Position numbers and translations under genes: made by a program. Below are positions 11,695 through 22,712 of a stretch of 64,000 nt of DNA, in pieces. Origin of the DNA: Pyrenophora tritici-repentis (taxonomy: Eukaryota; Ascomycota; Dothideomycetes; Pleosporales; Pleosporaceae); the NCBI RefSeq assembly GCF_003171515.1, contig NC_089396.1, positions 992,001 through 1,056,000 on the forward strand, given 5' to 3'. The notes beneath the pieces were generated by a model that saw only the letters and a list, made by a program, of their open reading frames with translations, had not been told where the DNA came from and did not search any database. Within the stretch, counting starts at the first letter, position 1. Every line of letters starts with the position of its first letter.

Positions 11695-12246
11695 TATTTT
11701 TGAGCAGCCGGATTTTGAATTACAACAATCGTGCATTGAGGTTGTGTTGTGGAAAAAATGTTGAGCTATCTGTATCTCACAAAATTTCCGGGCAGATGCA
11801 GGGATACGAGCTAAGCTATCGATAATTCGTCATTAGCCCCACTCGTGGAGCGGGGGTGTTCCGCCCCGCATTCCAAGCTCATCAACCTTGGAACCTTTGT
11901 ATCTCATCCCATCGTACGATAGGCCAAACTACACCATGCTCATGACCTGCACTCTCAGTACGGCAATATGAGCGGGTTGAATCATGGTGAATCACGGTGA
12001 ATGGCACCTTCACGTGGTATGAGCACGGTCCTGCTAGTCAAAAGTGCTTGAGTCACCAATTCAACACTCATTGCGCTGCACATTATGGGACAGTGCAGCT
12101 AAAGATGAATTCACCATAAGCAAAACTTTTCGCCGTGTAGCGCCAAGCCCCCCCCAACCAAAACAAAATTCCCAAGGTTGCCACTGCCACAAACACACTC
12201 TACTGTTCTCAACTGCCCAGGTGCAATCCTCCATCGCCTTCAAACC
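11695..12246. promoter_or_regulatory. divergent promoter region, NAP gene / NTase-like gene
   Basis: About 550 bp between two divergent starts, so both promoters must lie here. A C-run and CAAAAC-rich leader precedes the plus-strand start. No specific motif is claimed. Confidence 0.5.
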
Positions 12247-13404
12247 ATGGGGGGCCTCGCATTCGCCAACGCTCAGGCCAAGTCTGGAGAGCCGGTCAAA
12301 GTCTTTCGGATGGGCCCAGATATCTACAAGTCCCTTTCTGCGCATTATCAGCGTCTTCTGCAAACAGTATTCGAGCGTGTCGTCGTTCCGCGCGAATCCC
12401 CAGCTAAAAAGGACCATGGCGATATCGATTTCTTGGTTGACGGTATCCGACCACCCACTACCAAGGTCGACTTGTGCCAGGTCATCCAGCAGATCCTCGG
12501 AGCCGATGTGCATATTCAGAACGGCAGCTCATCCTCATACGCGGTACCGCATCCGGAGATACCAGGAGCACATGTGCAAGTCGACGTCGAACTATCCGTC
12601 GGAGAAGGTACCTCCGAGAGTACTGAGCTCTTCGAGTGGACACGCTTCATGAAGGGTGACTCTGACCTACTGCAGATACTTGGGGTCACTCACCGTGCCT
12701 TGGGTCTTACTTGCAATGACCGAGGCTTGCACGTTCGCGTAGAAGAGGTAGAGGTTTACAACAAAAAGAAGGGACTCATCTTTCTTACACGAGACCCCAA
12801 CGCAGTTATGGAGTTCTACGGCCTGGATGTCGAAAAATACTGGACTGGGTTTACGGATGAAAACGACCTCTTCGATTGGGCTTCTAGCGGCCGGTTCTTC
12901 TCTTCTGCAGCCTTTGCTGGACGTGTCGAAAAACACAACGACCGAGCACGTCAAGCGAAGAGGTCCATGTACCAGCATTTTGTCGAAAAGTATGTCCCAG
13001 CACATACAGAAAAGGGCGCTACCAATACCTGGACTCGTCAAGAGGTACTTCAAGACGCTCTCATCTCTTTCAACAAGCAAGCCGAATACGACGCTATGAT
13101 TGAAGAGCACAATCTGAAGACAAGGGAAGAAGAGCTTTGGAAAGAGATCAAAGTCGCGGTACCTGTGCCGATCAACAAATTGGATCCTGTCATGAAAGGT
13201 CTGAGGCGCTGGGTCGAATTTGCAGATGGACAGCCACGAATTGCGTCTGTGCCAAATCTCAAAGAGCCTTTGGTCTGGTCAAAGTACGTATCGGAGCATA
13301 ACAAGGATGCAGCTTTGGAATGGGTTAAACAGAACTGGGAGAAAGTCAAGTCGCTGGAGAAGAAGCGAGCAAATGCAGCCAAGCAAACTGCAAAGAAGGC
13401 CTGA
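12247..13404 (+). CDS. nucleotidyltransferase-fold protein of unknown role
   Basis: Intronless protein of 385 residues from the first good ATG (CCATGGGGG); a longer reading upstream would need a TTG start. After RMGPDIYKSLSAHYQRLLQ comes DHGDIDFLVDG, which resembles the G-x-D-x-D signature of polymerase-beta-type nucleotidyltransferases, and about 55 residues on AHVQVDVEL, which could supply the third carboxylate. A helical region (FFSSAAFAGRVEKHNDRARQ, MYQHFVEKYVP) follows and the C-terminus is Lys-rich (SLEKKRANAAKQTAKKA). The fold assignment is inferred from motif spacing only. Candidate substrates (RNA, nucleotide or protein) cannot be told from the sequence. Confidence 0.78.
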   Translation: MGGLAFANAQAKSGEPVKVFRMGPDIYKSLSAHYQRLLQTVFERVVVPRESPAKKDHGDIDFLVDGIRPPTTKVDLCQVIQQILGADVHIQNGSSSSYAVPHPEIPGAHVQVDVELSVGEGTSESTELFEWTRFMKGDSDLLQILGVTHRALGLTCNDRGLHVRVEEVEVYNKKKGLIFLTRDPNAVMEFYGLDVEKYWTGFTDENDLFDWASSGRFFSSAAFAGRVEKHNDRARQAKRSMYQHFVEKYVPAHTEKGATNTWTRQEVLQDALISFNKQAEYDAMIEEHNLKTREEELWKEIKVAVPVPINKLDPVMKGLRRWVEFADGQPRIASVPNLKEPLVWSKYVSEHNKDAALEWVKQNWEKVKSLEKKRANAAKQTAKKA

Positions 13405-14102
13405 TCGAATTCGGATCACGCGCTGGTTGACTGAGTAGTCAGATGCAGATATACCCAGTAGCCCGGACATGCCCGGCCAGCTCCTCCCTTAGTGTTGCCG
13501 TAATGATTACCCCAATCGCGGCAGCACGTGTCACAGCAGATATTGAAAACGGATATTAGATGCGAGCATCGAAGTTTTTCTTTTTCGTGACGTAATTGCA
13601 TGCCACTTAAGCCGATAGTTACCATAGTCTGCGGGCCTCGCCGACGAGATCATGATCTGACCTGTTTCACGATGCAAATTTTCAGTTTTGTAGGGGTAAT
13701 AGAATGTGGTTTGGGAAGGGTAATGGAGTCGATTTCGAAAGGGTAATTTGAACGCCCAAAAGTGGGCCTTGGTCGAGCCGGGCCGATGAGGGAAAGAACG
13801 ACCAAAATCCATGACTTGGTCAGGCTAGCCGTGTTTGAGCCAGAGTCGCTCTTATCTAGTTATCTTGCTTTGTGCGCTTGTTCGGGACCCAGGAAGGAAC
13901 CAAGTTCGATAGCAAAAAATTCCTTTGTCCAACCGATCTCGATTCACTAACTAAGTGACTGCCATAGCGGTTTTTCGGATTCCACAATTGCGCTCGGCAT
14001 CTGCAGACACTCTCATCTCAGATCTTTACTACTTTGAGATAAGCCTTGTACCCTGTCCGGCGTACCAGACTGGAGAACCATCGATTACATGATTTGGACG
14101 AG
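13405..14102. other. intergenic, no gene seen
   Basis: About 700 bp between the NTase-like gene and a MITE copy. It contains short A/T-rich tracts; no gene is supported. Confidence 0.55.
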
Positions 14103-14196
14103 CACCCGGGTGCCATAAAATACTTAACATACTAGGGGAAAAAGGCCACTATAGTTGCCAGACACGTCTATTGGGTGCTTACCCCGGACCCTGTCG
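14103..14196 (+). mobile_element. MITE copy A, 3'-truncated
   Basis: Begins with CACCCGGGTGCCATAAAATA followed by CTTAACATACTAG, matches the copy at 54573-54685 in the same orientation through GGTGCT and CTGTC, and then stops: the last ~22 bp including the second inverted repeat are missing. The truncation point is only about 7 bp upstream of the asparaginase ATG at 14203. Confidence 0.8.
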
Positions 14197-14202
14197 AACG
14201 CG

Positions 14203-16325
14203 ATGGACGACGACCACTACCCCGAGTTGCAGCTCCCAGAGTCGCGAGTGTTGATCGTCATCACAGGTGATTCACCATAATCTCAGAATACTCTCACGGG
14301 AATACTGACATGCTTAGGTGGCACGATATGCATGCGAAAATCTGTAGACGGCCTGGTCCCCGCACGAGGCTTCCTGAAGGCTGGACTGGCCCCCAGACCG
14401 GTGTTCAATGATGGCTCTTACCCGGAGCCCCTGGAGATTGTCATCGATGACAAAGGTACACGCAAGGCTGTCCAGAGTCTCAGAACTCCTGTCAGTACCT
14501 ATGAACGCCGAGTTCGATACTGCGTTCTCGAATTCGAGAAGCTACTCGACAGTAGCTCTATTGACTCCACCGGCTGGGATCAAATTGCCCGGACAGTTCA
14601 AAGAAACTACCAGCTATTCGATGGCTTCGTCATCTTACACGGAACAGACTCTCTGGCATATACTTCTTCCGCACTGAGTTTCATGTTCCACAATCTGGGG
14701 AAGCCAGTAATCCTGACTGGATCTCAAGCGCCAATGATGAATCTGCAAACTGATGCTCAGGATAATCTCTTAAATTCCTTAATTATCGCTGGTCACTTCA
14801 TGATCCCAGAAGTGTGCCTCTTCTTCAATTTCAAACTCTTCCGAGGCAACCGCGCTACTAAGGTGTCAGCAGAGGACTTTGATGCGTTTGGAAGCCCAAA
14901 CTTACCACCACTGGCCACTGTCTCTTCGACCAGGACCAACGTTTTATGGCACAGGGTCCATCGATCTACCGACCTCAGCCCATTCACCATTCAGACAAGT
15001 CTAGATACGGCACATGTAGCATGCCTACGTGTTTTTCCGGGAATCACACCCGTCATGGTTGATGCCGTCTTGCGCTTGGAAGGGCTGAAAGGACTAGTGT
15101 TGGAAACCTTTGGAGCCGGAAACACTCCCGGAGGACCGGACAGCGCCATGACACGGTGCTTAGCAGACGCAGTAAAGAGAGGAATTGTGATCGTCAACGT
15201 AACCCAATGCTTAAGCGGCAGCGTCAGCGCTCTGTACGCCCCGGGCGCATTCCTCGGTCGGGCTGGTGTAGTCTTTGGCCAGGACTTGACATCAGAGGCA
15301 GCGCTCACAAAGCTTGCATATTTACTTGCACTACCGGATGCCACACCCGAAGAGGTTGCGAAGCGCATGTCGATATCCTTGCGCGGTGAGCTTACTGAGA
15401 CGACACGAACACATTTCGAGCATCCTTCCAGGAGCGGCGTCCTTACCCCTGAGCTTTCCAGTCTTACGGCGCTAGGTTATGCTGTTCAAAAAGGCGACCT
15501 ACAAGCAACAAAAGACATTATTCGAGGAGAGCCTCGCTGGCTGCTAAACGACGCTGACTACCAAATGAACAGCCCTGTAGTAAGTACCTTTCCATCCACT
15601 TACCTTCCAAACGCCTGTCTTTCTCCTCTGTCATACATTCCAAGAACTGCAAGCAATTCAATGCGTACATTGTTCCTGCATCTCATCAACCCGATATCGG
15701 ACAACGTCATACGAGCTTTGCATTGTGGCTGGCAACAGTCCGAGACAGCGCAACGCATTCATCGATATCAAAGATAAAGACGCGAGAGGCCGTCGGCATG
15801 AAAGAAACACAGCCAAACAGCACACAGCTGTGTCCCAGTACTGCGGTGGCAAGCAGTCGCTTATCTTTCAGCCCATGACTGCACTGCCATCTGGGTGACA
15901 TAAAATACTGGACAGTGTGGGTAAGCACCCAATAGCGTGTCTGGCGACTACAGTGGCTTTTGTACACTAGTATGTCCAGTATTTTATGACACCCGGGTGC
16001 TGCATACGGCGCGGTGGAATCATCTTGTTCTGTACAATGACGCGACGTTACGTTCCTTGCTGACCCGTGTATGCAGCATCTTGCGGCAACAAGCCCCAAT
16101 GTCGAAATCTTGCGAGACTTCCTGGCCCAGGGCGCTTCTGTGCATCTCAGAAACCGATCAGGCAATACCCCGCTCTTCTTGGCTGCGGCGGCCGGCTTAC
16201 CAGATCACGTACAGACATTGATCGACGCAGGAGCCCATCTACATAGTGATGAAGTGAGCGCGGCAAAGCTGCATGCATCCGAGGGCGACGGCAACGCTGA
16301 AGTTTGGGCTCGCGTGATTGGATGA
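14203..16325 (+). CDS. type I L-asparaginase with C-terminal ankyrin repeats
   Basis: Hydrolyses asparagine to aspartate and ammonia, probably in the cytoplasm since no signal peptide is seen. Exons 14203-14266, 14318-15579 and 16077-16325 join in phase (about 524 residues). The first catalytic threonine sits in VLIVITGGTIC across the first splice, the second in FVILHGTDSLAYTSSALSFM. Further family blocks are VILTGSQAPM, TDAQDNLLNSLIIAG, LRVFPGITP and LVLETFGAGNTPG. The end (LHLAATSPNVEILRDFLAQGASVHLRNRSGNTPLF in two parts, both sides of the last splice) is ankyrin. The last intron is 497 nt, ten times the local norm, and carries a MITE. The start codon abuts another, truncated MITE, so the 5' leader may be new and an older start upstream cannot be excluded. 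Confidence 0.9.
15888..15999 (-). mobile_element. MITE copy B inside asparaginase intron
   Basis: Full-length 112-bp copy. The right end read on the minus strand is CACCCGGGTGTCATAAAATA CTGGACATACTAG and the left end is CATCTGGGTGACATAAAATA CTGGACAGTGTG, giving terminal inverted repeats of about 27 bp. Orientation is opposite to copies A and C. I find no convincing target-site duplication. Confidence 0.88.
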
Positions 16326-18049
16326 CGGGCGCGTGCACGTTGTTGAGTATTGCTGGGGTGGGAAATTGTGGCTGCTGTTGGCCTGCAGCCTAGGAACCGA
16401 TTGTCTATCTGTTGGATGCATGGGCGCCTCAAATGTCGCTATGCCTGGGCACGCCGTTCCCAACGTCGGGTGACCGTACCGGGATCAGCCCGACGTACAT
16501 TTCAAACGTCCAGGAGGGTGAATCATAAGATTTACGCGACATTATCCCGGCAGCTATCAACAATGGCAAACTGCTCGGAACGTTGTCGGTACTTGTGGTG
16601 GGAAGCAATTGGTGAGGCGTGGTGGTGATGACAATGCAGGATGGAGTGATGGTGCGATGATGGACATGGTTGTATCTACTGTACACCGAGGTAAAGTTGG
16701 AGTCGATTGTTACCTAGGTACGATGAGATGTGGGGAACGTAGTCGCGAGGTGGTGTGCGTATCCACATTGTATGTTGGACATGGAGAGAAGCTGTGGACA
16801 TGACTTCCCACTAAAAACGGAGACCTCGGGAGCTTATTTCAGTTAGTAAAAGAAATCTCTGTGCCAAGATCTGACACCGTGATGTCCCTTGCACTTGTCG
16901 CAACTTTATCAAGGGCACGTTTCTCATGGGCGACGGTAGATGGGTCCGAACAAAACCTGGCGGACGACTCGCGGTAGGCCGCGGGCCCATACTGCCGTCA
17001 TTCGCAGCCCCTGGAAATAGTAGGTACTTCCCCCGCATAGTCTCGGAGCGTGCCCCTCTTGCATTTCTCTGCGTTACGAGCAGCTTCCAAGGTGGAGCCC
17101 TCGTCTAAATGCTGGATTGAGCCTACCAAGCCCCTTGCAGTCCGATGATAGTGCAAGTTGCTCGCTAGGTTCGCGTGTGACTGCGTACAGGGTGCGGTGG
17201 TGGTGGTGGTGGTGGTGGGAAGAGAGAGACAGAGACAGAGACAGACAAACAGAGATGGAGATGATTGTGCTTCTGCTGAATGCGCCCAGTAAGTACCAAG
17301 CCGGCCGATAAACGGGGTACTCTTGATCGATTCGGAAAATATATTATTACGAAGATATTGAGTGAGCTGGCCGGTGGTGGTGAGACCAGCCGCGGTCAGA
17401 TGTTCGACTTGTCAAGCGGAGCCTATTCGCCTGGTGAGTGGACTATTAGGTAAGTCTTTTCCCAGCAACGCAAATGACGAGGCCCAAACCTGGCTGTACT
17501 GTCATACGAAGACGGGCCAGATTACACTATCTCCTGTTTCTCCGGCCGGCGTCATTCACCGTAGCTCTCTGCTTAAACATTGCGCACGTCGACGTCAAAG
17601 CCATTGGAATCGGGCCGCGACCTCAACCTTAGAACACCACGACTAGCTTCTCACTACCCTGCATAACTCGCCTCACGTGCCTGTCCATCACTTTGCACTA
17701 TCAAAGCCTTGTCCGTCTTTGTGTGCTTGCGACCACGTTAATACTTGCCCGCCGAATCGGCATTGCAGTCGCCGCCCGAAGCGATCTCTTCCCAAGGTTA
17801 CCACGACCCTTACACAAAGCCTTATCTTGCCCTCACCCTACCTGGCCAAACTCCAGGTGACAAACGCCCGGAACCTTCGCGCCTTGGCTTTGTTTGCGTT
17901 TTATATACGAACCGACTACCCTTCCGAACATCGCAGCCAACCTCAACAGGTCATAACAGTAGCATCATCATTATCACCGTTGTCGTTATTTCCAGGCTCG
18001 TCTAGCTTTTCCTTGCCCCGCCTTCACCCACGCCCAAAAGGACACACGA
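16326..18049. other. intergenic with two microsatellites
   Basis: About 1.7 kb with no supported gene. It contains a GGT/GTG run at about 17196-17218 followed at once by a GAGACA-type run (17221-17250). The part from about 17640 is pyrimidine-rich and probably serves as nmrA promoter and leader. Confidence 0.6.
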
Positions 18050-19248
18050 ATGCAAAGGACCGTCGTTACCATCAACAGCAATGGCCGCCAATCGGCGAGC
18101 TTCATTCGTGTGGCTGCCGCATTGGGGTGGCAGGTGCGAGCACAGATGCGAGACCTCAACGGCATAGTCGCGCGGGAACTTTCAGAGCTCGACAATGTCA
18201 CCGTCTACATTGGAGCGCTAGAGGACAAGAAATTTCTCGACGATTTGTTCAAGAGTGCGCAGTGCGCTTTCATCAATACTACGCACTGGGGAGACGAGGT
18301 TGCGATTGGTCGATCGCTAGCCGATGCCGCAAAGAAAGCTGGAATCCAACACTACATCTACTCAAGCATGCCCGATCACTCCGTCTTTGGCAACGGCTGG
18401 AGGGCGCTACCGCTCTGGGCGCCAAAATTCACCGTTGAGCAGTATGTCCGCCAGATTGGGCTGCCCGCCACCTTCGTATATTGCGGCATTTACCACAACA
18501 ACTTCACCGGCCTCGATTTTCCCCTCTTCCGCATGGAGCACCAGTACGACGGAAGTTTTGTTTGGCAAGCCCCTTTCCACCCCGATCAACCTCTGCCTTG
18601 GCTAGACTCGGAACACGACATAGGGCCAGCTATTTACCAGCTATTTAAGGAAGGTCCACGAAAGTGGAACGGCAAACGGTAAGCACTTTCTGCATCTGCA
18701 TATTTTGCTCCACATTATGCGGGCGTTCTCCACATTCGCTAGATCTGCTGGCTCGCCATCGTTAATCCCGACCACCAAAATTTCCACCGCTTCTCACACG
18801 TCGGTCATGACGTGGCTGCATGACAAACGGCGTCATGTGCACGTGTTCTTCTGGATTGCATGTAACTGACGGAGCTAGGATACCTCTGGCATTTGCCTCT
18901 ATGACACCGAAAGAAGTTTGCCATGCCTTTAGTAAGGGCCTTCGGAGACCTGTCCGCTACAGGCGGGGCCCCATAATGATCAACGTGCCCACACCCACAG
19001 GCTACCGAGAGCACCTGTCCGCGCTCGAGTACACGCTGGGCGAGAAGGGTGCGCCGTACTTTGGTCCTGATCTCGAACCGGACGTGCCTAGCGTGTCATT
19101 GGAGTTGTGGGAGGGAAACCGATCCATGGAGGAGTACGCGCAGGAAGTTTTTCCGGTCGAAGAGGCTGCCAACGGTCTCACTTGGATGGAAGAGGTAGAG
19201 ACGCCTAGGAGAGATATTGAGATCGATTTTGAACAGATCAATTGCTGA
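18050..19248 (+). CDS. nmrA: NmrA-type nitrogen metabolite repression regulator
   Basis: NAD(P)-binding, SDR-fold protein without enzyme activity that binds and restrains the GATA activator AreA/NIT2. Exons 18050-18678 and 18879-19248 join in phase to about 332 residues, close to the known fungal family length. The N-terminus RTVVTINSNGRQSASFIRVA is the dinucleotide loop; further family blocks are AFINTTHWGDEVAIG, AGIQHYIYSSMPDHS, WAPKFTVEQYVRQIGLPATF, IYHNNFTGLDFPLF, LPWLDSEHDIGPA and, after the splice, MEEYAQEVFPVEEAANGLTW. These agree along the whole length with Aspergillus NmrA/Neurospora NMR-1. The intron is long for this window (200 nt). The role is from family knowledge; the orthology call is strong. 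Confidence 0.93.
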
Positions 19249-19921
19249 CAACTTTGGCTTCATCTTCCAGGGCGAGATCTTCCAACATCCCAATGTCGTC
19301 TTGGGCCTGAGCGAGCAACTCAACCAGGCAAGGCTCTAGTAATTTCTTCGGTGCGACATGTCCCTTGGTCCCAACGGCGTCAGACGGTAGCATCTCAACG
19401 GCGTCTAACCTTGCTTTCCTTTGGAGTACCGGGATAGAAAAGCGGTGAAACGTATGGGCGTGGGGACCCACCTCATACGATGTGGATTATCTTAAATCAC
19501 GCGCTGGAGCATGGTGTTTGGGCTTCTTCTCTTTCTTATGTCAGCATGGATGGATGCACTGCGGTATACCAGGACCTGCGGTGGCCTGGTCTTTTCAAAA
19601 GTTTATCATTGTCTCTTTAATTTCCTTCTCCACTTTGGTCTTTCCTAATGGGCGCGTTTCCATGTGTAAGCTAGGTTCATAGCGGTTGGGATGGTCTTAT
19701 TCATGAATAATGTTTGCCATGTAGTCCAGTTCAAACATAATGTGGAAATACGTCAAATCAGTCAGCCATGGTTCAAGTTTGACATAGTGAAGCATTTCAT
19801 GTCCATGTGGGGGTCCCGCGACGTATATGGAGGGAGCGGGAAGGGTTGCTGACATAAGCAACCTCCGAATTTCTCGAATGCTGAACACCACGGCGGAGGA
19901 AGTCAAGCCTCCGCACGCCCA
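19249..19921. other. intergenic, no gene seen
   Basis: About 670 bp between nmrA and the bL19m gene. No coding or repeat signal recognised. Confidence 0.55.
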
Positions 19922-20885
19922 ATGTCAGCCGCAATACCCTGCACGCGAGCTTCGGCTCAGCGTGTCGCATTCCATGCCATACGATGTAAACGTTTTGCCA
20001 GTACCGAAACTGTTGCTGTCGATGCAGCATCGCCAGCGCCAGTACTCCCCGCCAAGCGTAACCGATCAGTATTATTGCGACAGCCAGATCTCAGTACCCA
20101 ACTGCACAGGGCCCTGTATCCGGACTTGTATGAGCAAGATGGCAAGCCAATTAAGGGAGCGGTAAAGGCGTTTAGCCGTAAACCACAGACTAAGCCCATT
20201 GCTGCGAGATGGCAACCGGTCATGAAAGACAAGAGTGTAAACCACGCGTTGAGTATGTTTGCCCTCTAGAGTTCCGCCAGGCCGAATAATACATCAATTG
20301 GAACTATCGGCTCCCAAAAACCATGTTAACCCAGTTCCAGGCCGTCAATTCGGTGTCCCCGTCTTCAAGCCCGCCGCCCGCAACATCAAGAAAACCTGCC
20401 CTGACCCCCTCGCCGCCGTAACTGCCTCACAAATAAGCCTTCTCGACCCAACAGGCGCCCGAACCCGCCTATTCGCAAAGGACAACCCAGAATGCGCCCG
20501 TGTCGGCGACATCCTCCTCGTGCGCCAACGCACTGGCGACCCCTTCGCTGGTGTTTGCATCAACATCCGACGCCGAGGCGCGGACACTGCTATTCTTCTG
20601 CGCGGACAGCTCACCCGCGTGGGTGTGGAAATGTGGTACAAGGTTTACAGTCCGCTGGTTGAGGGTATCGAGGTGGTGCAGCGGGCGGCTAAGAGGGCGA
20701 GACGCGCGAGGTTGACGTACATGAGGACTGTTAAGCATGATCGGGGCAGTGTGGAGAATGTGGTGAGGATGTATCTCAGACAGAAGGCTGCGCTTGGTAC
20801 GGTCGAGGGCCAAAAGAAGAAGGGTGCCGGGGCAGCAGCGGCAATGATGGGTGGAAAGAAGAAGGGAAGGGGCAAGAAGAGGTAG
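19922..20885 (+). CDS. mitochondrial large-subunit ribosomal protein bL19m
   Basis: Exons 19922-20252 and 20335-20885 join in phase; the intron is 82 nt with donor GTATGT and a TTAAC branch-like site. The N-terminus (TRASAQRVAFHAIRCKRFAS) is Arg/Ser/Ala-rich like a mitochondrial targeting peptide. The bL19 fold follows: ECARVGDILLVRQRTGDPFA, GVCINIRRRGADTAILLRGQ and VGVEMWYKVYSPLVEGIEVV, then a basic RAAKRARRARLTYMR. The C-terminal tail is very Lys/Gly-rich (GGKKKGRGKKR), an extension that bacterial L19 lacks. Yeast Img1 is the expected counterpart. Function in mitochondrial translation is from family knowledge. Confidence 0.9.
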
Positions 20886-21201
20886 AGGATGATATTGGCA
20901 GAGAGGGTTGCGATTGTAGCATACGGCTTTTGAGTCGCTATGGGCATGCTGTACATATATGTACAATACTAAACGAGCAATGTCAAGAACAGATTTACAA
21001 CGAGTCGATCCATTCGATTGAGGATGGTCAAGTCGCATTTGCAGGTAAGGAATTAAACATGTGCAAATTGGTATCACTGCCTACAAAAAAAAGGGGTATG
21101 TCCTTCCTAAAACTGAAACTCCAAACATAACCTACACCATCATTATACTCTTCCTCCACCAACTACCCAACCCCATCTCCCTTCTCCCTCCCTAGCCCTA
21201 T

Positions 21202-21580
21202 CTAATGCACAGTCCCCGCCTGCTGAACCGGCACCTCCGCAGCCGGAGCCACAGGCGCAACAGGCACCACGCCCTTGGTCCCGCCATTCTGCACCTTTTT
21301 GCTGTAAATACCGGGTGCGGGCTTCGCGTCGAGGGTGCCCGCGCGCGCCTGGTCGCGGCGCTTCACGTAGACGTATTCGATGTAGAAGGCGTGCACGTGG
21401 CCGGGGATGAAGGCGAGTAGTGTGAGGCAGATGTTGATGAGGAGATCAGCGCCGCAGCCGGCGACGAGGAAGACACCGACGGGTGGCACTGGGAGAGGGT
21501 TAGTTGGGGGGTTTGAGGAGAGTGGGATGGGGAGATGTACTGAAGATTGTGATGAGGACAAGGAGGAATGTTTTGATCAT
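21202..21580 (-). CDS. Pmp3/UPF0057 plasma-membrane proteolipid with C-terminal tail
   Basis: Two exons, 21580-21541 and 21488-21202, separated by a 52-nt intron. The join gives MIKTFLLVLITIFMPPVGVF then LVAGCGADLLINICLTLLAF and IPGHVHAFYIEYVYVKRRD, the two-helix Pmp3 core in full. Beyond the ~57-residue core there is an Ala/Pro/Val-rich cytosolic tail ending QQAGTVH, common in filamentous fungi. Pmp3 proteins act in membrane potential and salt tolerance; this is family knowledge. Confidence 0.92.
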
Positions 21581-22712
21581 TTTGGGCGGTTTAGTGGGTT
21601 GGTGGTGGTAGGTGGGTGGGTAGTTGTTTGTGTGTTATGAGGTGCGAAAGTCCTCGAGGTTTATTTATCGTATGCGAATGTATTATGCCGGGACTCTTCC
21701 GTGATAACACTCAGGACCAAACCAGACACTTTTTGGTTTATTTGTTTGTTTGTCGACGTCACACAGGAATGAATAGTTCAAGCAAGCAGTACCCAGCACA
21801 ACCCTTTTAAATAAACCAACCCACCCCTACCCCTTCTTTGTTCCTTATCCGAGCATGTCCGTCACATTGCTCATGCGTTAAACTTTTGCTGGAACTTTCC
21901 TGTGCATGTGCGCGACTTTGTCGTGAAACGTCATCGTCGGTGCGCTGGAGTGGTCTGATTGGCTGTGCGGTATCGCCCGGTGTGGCGCGGGTCGTGGCGG
22001 ATGGAAGACGCGTAAGGTTGGTATCACAAAGGGCCGTCAAGGCTGTGTTTTTGGTTGGTAGGGGAGGCGCAGTTTGGTGAGGCGTTACGGTCTTAGGAAG
22101 AAGGGGGATATTGGTGAGGTGTTATTCCCGGGCTGGTGAGAGATTGATAGATGTGGTGGTCCCTGAGGGGGATGCCATCATCACGTGTCAGATGTAAAGC
22201 GCTTCCAGAATGGTGTTCATTTGGTTCTTGACTTTGGTCGTTAACTAATAACGATAGCGCTACTGAAGTTCCAACTCTTCTGGGCATATCGGGCTGTGCT
22301 TGCCTTTGTCGGTTGGTTGTGGGTGAATGCCTGTACTACATACGCCTCTTCTTCCTCTCCGCTCCGATCCTAGATACGAGCATGTAGGTCATCTCGTTTC
22401 TACACTGTGCTGTAAAGCCCGGAGTTCTTTTTCAATCACATTGCCAAGCTCAACCACTTTCTGTCTCCGACTTCCATGATGGTTTAGTCGATTCTGGTTT
22501 TAGCGACTTCTCCGCCTTGGGCTGCAGCCATGCAGCTTCATGCGGGGCAAGGCTGAAGTATTGCGGCCTTGACCAGCATATTCCTCTGTCATCCCCACCG
22601 TTTCTTCTCTCTCTATCTCTGGACCCCCAAATCTACGACCGGATCAGCTCATGATTAAGTCGTCCGCGTTGTGAGCACTATCAGAGGATTCTGGCTCACA
22701 GTAACTAGCGCG
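21581..22712. other. intergenic, no gene seen
   Basis: About 1.1 kb between divergent genes. It must hold the promoters of the Pmp3 gene and of the HET locus. Nothing else recognised. Confidence 0.55.
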
